Assembly (NCBI GenBank): GCA_003554685.1
Contig: PWHA01000063.1
Span: 1 to 8,318, forward strand
Direction of reading: 5' to 3'
DNA from: Halanaerobiaceae bacterium
GTDB taxonomy: Bacteria > Bacillota > Halanaerobiia > Halanaerobiales > Halarsenatibacteraceae
Length of the DNA: 8,318 nucleotides
Shown here one piece after another: positions 6,048 to 8,318 of this stretch. How positions within the stretch are numbered: the stretch's first letter is position 1; each line of letters opens with the position of its first letter. The notes under the pieces are model-generated. The model saw nothing but the letters and a program-made list of their open reading frames with translations, did not search any database and was not told the origin of the DNA. A program made the translations under genes and the position numbers.

Positions 6048-7745
6048 TTGATGTGTCCATTATTTAAGTTTTTTAGAAGTGGACTTTTGTTAGCTTTTGT
6101 TTTGTGTTTGGTGTCATTTGGAACAACGGCAAGTGATGTTGAGAGTGATTTTGGTGAGAGTGCGATGACCGTTGCGGCTCACCCCCTGGCTGCTGAAGCT
6201 GGAGATATTATTATATCTCGAGGAGGAAATGCAGTTGATGCTGCTGTGGCAACAGCAATGGCATTAAACGTGGTTGAACCACATGCGTCAGGAATTGGTG
6301 GTGGGGGTTTTATGCTTATTTACCTTGCAGAGGAGGATGAGTTCATCACTCTTGATTATCAAACCCAGGGACCTGCTTCTCTTACCCCTGATATGATAAT
6401 TCATGACGATCCCGACCCCCAGGAAAGGAATAGAAGAAGAAGAGTTGGGCATCAAGCTTCATTGATCCCGGGGCAACTGGCTGGGCTGGAAGAAGCATTA
6501 AAAAAATATGGAACCATGACCTGGGAAGAAGTACTGGAACCTGCAATCAAGCTTGCAGAAGAAGGGTTCCCCATCGGGGATGATATTCATCAAGCGGTTA
6601 TGAATAATTATGATTTGATTTTAGATAACGACGCAATGAGGGAAATCTTTTTATACGAGGATCTTCCCTATGAACGCGGGGATATTTTAAAGCAACCAGA
6701 TTTGGCAGATACTTTTCACTTGATTGCTGAGCAGGGTGCAGAAGTTTTCTACGAAGGGGAAATAGCAGAAAAAATTGCTGCTGAAATGGAAGAAAAAGGC
6801 GGTTATATCACCCTTGAAGATTTAAAAAATTATGAAGTAATTCATAGAGAACCTGTTAGTACTAATTATAGGGGTTTGGATCTTTTTACCATGCCTCCTC
6901 CAAGCACGGGTGGACTTGTTTTGCTCCAGGCTCTTAATATTCTGGAAGGTTACAATCTTGATGAAGTAGATTACACAGCAGATATTATCCCCCACCTCTG
7001 GACCCACGCCCAAAGACATGCAAACAATAATCGGCTTCGGTTTGTTGCAGATCCGGATTTTGTTCCCCAACCCATACCAATAGAGGGAATGCTCGATAAG
7101 GATTATGCAGAAGCTTTAAGGCTGCAGATCCGTTTAAAACGAAGGAATCCAATAAGTAGCATTGAACCTGAGGATTTTGTTGACGGAAACCCAGCAGGGA
7201 ATACTACTCACTTTTCTGTAGCTGATGGAGATGGTAACATTGTTTCCAGCACAAATACTATTGTTTATTTCTTTGGTTCGAAGGTGGCAATTGAGGGAAC
7301 AGGTATTGTAATGAATAATGCTATGACAAGTTTTTGGTATGTTCCCGACACATTGAATGAAATACAACCCGGGAAAAGGCCGCGGAGCAATATGGCGCCA
7401 ACAATTGTTTTTAGAGATGAAGACCCTTACTTGGTCCTTGGATCTCCTGCCAGTTCAAGGATTCCTGCAGCAATGGGTTGTTTGTTAATTAATATGGTTG
7501 ATCAGGGTTTATCTCTCGAAGAGGCAATGGTCCAACCCCGGATTCACAGTATCGGGGCAACCACACAAATTGAAGGTGGATTTCCGGAATTAACTTATGA
7601 GAGGCTGGAAAGGATAGGGCATAACCTTACAATAAGAGATGAATTGGATCTTTATTTCGGTGGAATACATGCTATTGAATTTACTGAGGACGGACTGCTT
7701 GGGGTTGCTGATCCCAGAAGAGGTGGTTCTGCGGTCGGTCATTAA
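6048..7745 (+). CDS. Secreted gamma-glutamyltransferase-family Ntn-hydrolase with altered substrate pocket
   Basis: The 565-residue precursor starts with a signal peptide (SGLLLAFVLCLVSFGTTAS, about 11-29) and then follows the GGT fold: NAVDAAVATAMALNVVEPHASGIGGGGFML (61-90), then PPPSTGG (283-289). The processing site is GN-TTHFSVADGDGN, where cleavage before T386 would give a ~43-kDa large and ~20-kDa small subunit and free T386 as nucleophile. T404 (SSTNTI) matches the assisting Thr409 of E. coli GGT. Compared from memory with E. coli GGT, the glutamyl-binding residues are changed: Arg114 to Q105 (DYQTQGPA for DFREMAPA), Asn411 to V406, Gln430 to A425 and Asp433 to S428 (NNAMTSF for NNQMDDF). 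The oxyanion GSPGGSR reads GSPASSR (467-469). The lid loop is about 10 residues shorter. Self-processing and amide hydrolysis are likely, but classical glutathione/gamma-glutamyl activity is doubtful. Last gene before the terminator. Confidence 0.88.
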   Translation: MMCPLFKFFRSGLLLAFVLCLVSFGTTASDVESDFGESAMTVAAHPLAAEAGDIIISRGGNAVDAAVATAMALNVVEPHASGIGGGGFMLIYLAEEDEFITLDYQTQGPASLTPDMIIHDDPDPQERNRRRRVGHQASLIPGQLAGLEEALKKYGTMTWEEVLEPAIKLAEEGFPIGDDIHQAVMNNYDLILDNDAMREIFLYEDLPYERGDILKQPDLADTFHLIAEQGAEVFYEGEIAEKIAAEMEEKGGYITLEDLKNYEVIHREPVSTNYRGLDLFTMPPPSTGGLVLLQALNILEGYNLDEVDYTADIIPHLWTHAQRHANNNRLRFVADPDFVPQPIPIEGMLDKDYAEALRLQIRLKRRNPISSIEPEDFVDGNPAGNTTHFSVADGDGNIVSSTNTIVYFFGSKVAIEGTGIVMNNAMTSFWYVPDTLNEIQPGKRPRSNMAPTIVFRDEDPYLVLGSPASSRIPAAMGCLLINMVDQGLSLEEAMVQPRIHSIGATTQIEGGFPELTYERLERIGHNLTIRDELDLYFGGIHAIEFTEDGLLGVADPRRGGSAVGH

Positions 7746-7791
7746 GGAAATTGGGTAAGCAATAAAAAGTGATGTATGGTAAAAAGCAACT

Positions 7792-7825
7792 ACCCAGGAG
7801 AATTGTTTCTCCTGGGTTCTTTTTT
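7792..7825 (+). terminator. Rho-independent terminator of the locus
   Basis: An 11-bp perfect stem (7792-7802 ACCCAGGAGAA with 7807-7817 TTCTCCTGGGT) with a 4-base loop TTGT is followed at once by TCTTTTTT. It lies 46 bp after the GGT-family stop and closes the operon. Confidence 0.92.
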
Positions 7826-8318
7826 GCCATAATTGGGTGTAATAACCTTTTTTTGGGGGTTAAATTAGAATTTGGCGAAGGGAAGGATAAGATTTTTATA
7901 AGGTTAAGTAGTGGAAATAGATGGGTTTGGGATGAAATTGTATCACCCCTTATTTGAACTTTGAAAGATGCTCTTGAAGGAGGAATTTAGAAATTGGGGA
8001 AATATAGTCATAAAACAAGGCCTTTTTATTGATAATTTTGCTAAAGTCAAAATGGAAGAGTCTTAAATAAGAAAAACAAAAAATATCACTTAAAACAATT
8101 CTTCAAGGGAAAAAAGGTTGTTTCCGAGGGTAAATGTTGACCTCTCTCCTTTCTGGAAGTTTTGCACTTCTAATTTTCTCATGCAATCTAAGATGAAAAA
8201 AAATGTTTTTATCAAAGGATTTTTTAAGAAATAGTATTTTTGGAACGATAGTTTTTTCTAATAGGTAATTAAGAAAATACGCAAATGTGATTGTGAATAA
8301 CTGTAATGAGGTGTAAAA
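7826..8318. other. AT-rich intergenic stretch without a supported gene
   Basis: About 490 bp after the terminator contain many stops in all frames. Only short open stretches appear, such as 7769-7957 on + (which runs through the terminator) and a 30-codon frame 8182-8090 on - without a ribosome binding site. An AAGGAGG at 7977-7983 leads only to a 13-residue frame. I see no RNA gene, repeat array or IS end. It probably holds the upstream region of a gene beyond the right edge. Confidence 0.6.
8307..8313 (+). promoter_or_regulatory. Possible ribosome binding site of a gene starting beyond the window
   Basis: TGAGGTG matches the extended Shine-Dalgarno sequence and is followed by TAAAA at the window end, a suitable distance for a start codon just outside. 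It cannot be confirmed here. Confidence 0.3.

Noticed and set aside
6048..6110. Lipoprotein signal in the GGT-family N-terminus (Cys20 in FVLC)
   Set aside because: The residue before the Cys is Leu rather than Ala, Gly or Ser, so a normal signal peptide is more likely than a lipobox.
7769..7957. 62-codon + strand frame after the GGT-family gene
   Set aside because: It reads straight through the strong terminator hairpin and has no ribosome binding site or family resemblance.
8156..8172. Small hairpin GAAGT-TTTGC-ACTTC
   Set aside because: A 5-bp AT-containing stem without a T run or neighbouring gene is expected by chance in such sequence.
8090..8182. 30-codon frame on the - strand starting MRKLEVQNFQKGERS
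   Set aside because: It has no ribosome binding site, no recognisable family and no neighbour on that strand, and open frames of this length occur by chance.

Overview
The window comes from a low-GC bacterial genome. AT-rich codons and spacers, AGGAGG-type ribosome binding sites, frequent TTG/GTG starts and the protein families suggest a Firmicutes-type, probably anaerobic, Gram-positive lineage. This is inferred from style, since no rRNA or marker gene is present.

All intact genes lie on the + strand and look like one transport/hydrolase locus ending at a strong terminator (7792-7825). The order is: the 3' part of a small Rossmann-like protein I recognise from memory as DUF6305 (2-352); a TRAP DctM-like large permease (1900-3285); a 48-residue two-helix membrane microprotein whose start overlaps the permease stop as ATGA (3282-3428); a membrane-anchored or secreted zinc deacylase of the AstE/AspA (M14) type (3441-4577); an orphan membrane histidine kinase (4587-5987); and a secreted gamma-glutamyltransferase-family Ntn-hydrolase (6048-7745). 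Spacings are -4, 12, 9 and 60 bp. The last gap may hold an extra promoter.

A 1511-bp IS4-family element (353-1863) sits between the DUF6305 gene and the permease gene. It has perfect 13-bp inverted repeats and a 7-bp target duplication (TAAATAA) that contains the DUF6305 stop codon, so that gene was left intact. Before insertion its stop was only about 29 bp from the permease start. The transposase, on the - strand, is broken by what looks like a deletion of about 17 nt next to its second catalytic Asp. A leader inverted repeat can mask the transposase ribosome binding site in read-through transcripts.

Together the genes suggest an extracytoplasmic scavenging module. Two exported hydrolases would cut amide-linked compounds outside the cell, the DctM-like permease would import a carboxylate product, and the kinase would sense the substrate or membrane state. 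The GGT-family enzyme keeps its nucleophilic Thr (T386) but has lost nearly every side chain that binds the gamma-glutamyl group in classical GGT, so the real substrate is probably not a gamma-glutamyl peptide. This is the most interesting point in the window. The last ~490 bp (7826-8318) hold no gene I can support.
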